Below are positions 63,600 through 64,000 of a DNA stretch of 64,000 bases, one piece after another. Source of the DNA: an uncultured Prevotellaceae bacterium. GTDB lineage: Bacteria > Bacteroidota > Bacteroidia > Bacteroidales > Bacteroidaceae. The notes under the pieces are model-generated. The model was not told where the DNA came from and made no database searches. It saw nothing but the letters and a program-made list of their open reading frames with translations. The stretch's first letter is position 1, and each line of letters begins with the position of its first letter. A program made the position numbers and the translations under genes. The stretch is from positions 31,746 through 95,745 of the forward strand of contig CACZGH010000013.1 of assembly GCA_902780635.1 (NCBI GenBank), in the 5' to 3' direction.

Positions 63600-64000
63600 T
63601 ATCATATTTCAATACGCTCCAAATTTTTCGGCGTTTTTTTTCATCAAACCACACAATTTTAACCTTCGTTAACAAAAAAATAGACAAGCCGTTTGTTTAG
63701 TTGACAAGTAGACAAGTTGCTTGTTTGGTTGAAAAGATGACAAGTAGACGAGTTATTTGCTAGGGTATTCTTTCACGACTCACCATTATTTGCACTAAAA
63801 GGGCGGGCTTGCCCGCATGAACAATCGCAACTTTGTTGCGTCAACAATGATGCCGACCCTTTGATGGGTCGAGCATACCTTAATGTACGAGCGACTGGAT
63901 AGGAGCGGTTGCATCCCTTTCCCTGGAAAGGGGAAGGGCCTTGGGTTGGGGTAGAGACCCTTCCTTAGGATAAGGAGGGGGAGGGGTGGTTGTGACCATC
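63600..64000. other. Non-coding right edge with short repeats and hairpins
   Basis: No credible gene in the last ~400 bp. The region has two copies of GACAAGTAGAC (around 63695-63755), then several hairpin-like pairs (GCGGGC..GCCCGC, CGCAAC..GTTGCG, CGACCC..GGGTCG, CCTTTCC..GGAAAGG), ending in a pyrimidine/purine-rich stretch. These look like degraded intergenic repeats of Prevotella type. Confidence 0.6.

Overview
The window is a chromosomal stretch of a Bacteroidota bacterium, most probably Prevotella in the broad sense (Prevotellaceae). The evidence is the SusC/SusD pairs, TAnnTTTG-type -7 promoter boxes, a near absence of Shine-Dalgarno sequences, type IX secretion genes (porU, porV) with cargo tails of the form 'LPKGVYIxNGKK', and the rpsB-tsf / rplM-rpsI ribosomal genes. 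Species cannot be fixed from the sequence alone.

Layout. (1) 1-8.9 kb, + strand: a substrate-binding set of two fasciclin-domain (FAS1) surface proteins, a SusC-like porin and a SusD-like lipoprotein, with no glycosidase attached. (2) 9.0-34.5 kb: a rearranged and enlarged starch utilisation (sus) locus. The - strand arm is malQ-susB-pulA-susA. A two-domain CE6/CE1-type esterase and a lacI-maltose transporter pair follow. The + strand arm is susC-susD-susE-susF-ompA-like, then a multidomain alpha-amylase predicted to leave the cell through type IX secretion. Three copies of a palindrome centred on TGCAAACGTTTGCA (one degenerate) mark the upstream regions of malQ, susC and the amylase, and are the likely operators of the LacI-type regulator. 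(3) 34.5-46 kb: a Spy-like small secreted protein, GH53 galactanase, ABC exporter, NAD kinase, GH26 mannanase, DJ-1 protein, RecG, a secreted protein of unknown function and a LysM/M23 peptidase. (4) 46-56 kb: two glycosyltransferases, ispF, the T9SS shuttle and sortase porV-porU, a fumarylacetoacetase-family hydrolase and an iron alcohol dehydrogenase. (5) 56-64 kb: a hicAB toxin-antitoxin pair, tsf-rpsB-rpsI-rplM, and an ABC transporter operon that ends with its own GntR regulator.

How it works together: surface starch is cut by the T9SS-exported amylase, bound by SusD/E/F, imported by SusC, and reduced in the periplasm by SusA, SusB and perhaps PulA. Maltose crosses the inner membrane by the MFS carrier and is processed by cytoplasmic MalQ. 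At least four proteins here carry T9SS sorting tails, and PorV/PorU, which export and process such proteins, are encoded in the same window.

Most interesting unexplained signals: two promoter-to-terminator units without a plausible ORF (about 18.14-18.38 kb on the - strand and 48.33-48.55 kb on the + strand) that share an architecture and look like members of one small-RNA family; a T9G9 homopolymer in the promoter of a secreted protein of unknown function; a 36-bp perfect palindrome containing a sugar-regulator operator; and an OmpA-like protein built into a sus operon.
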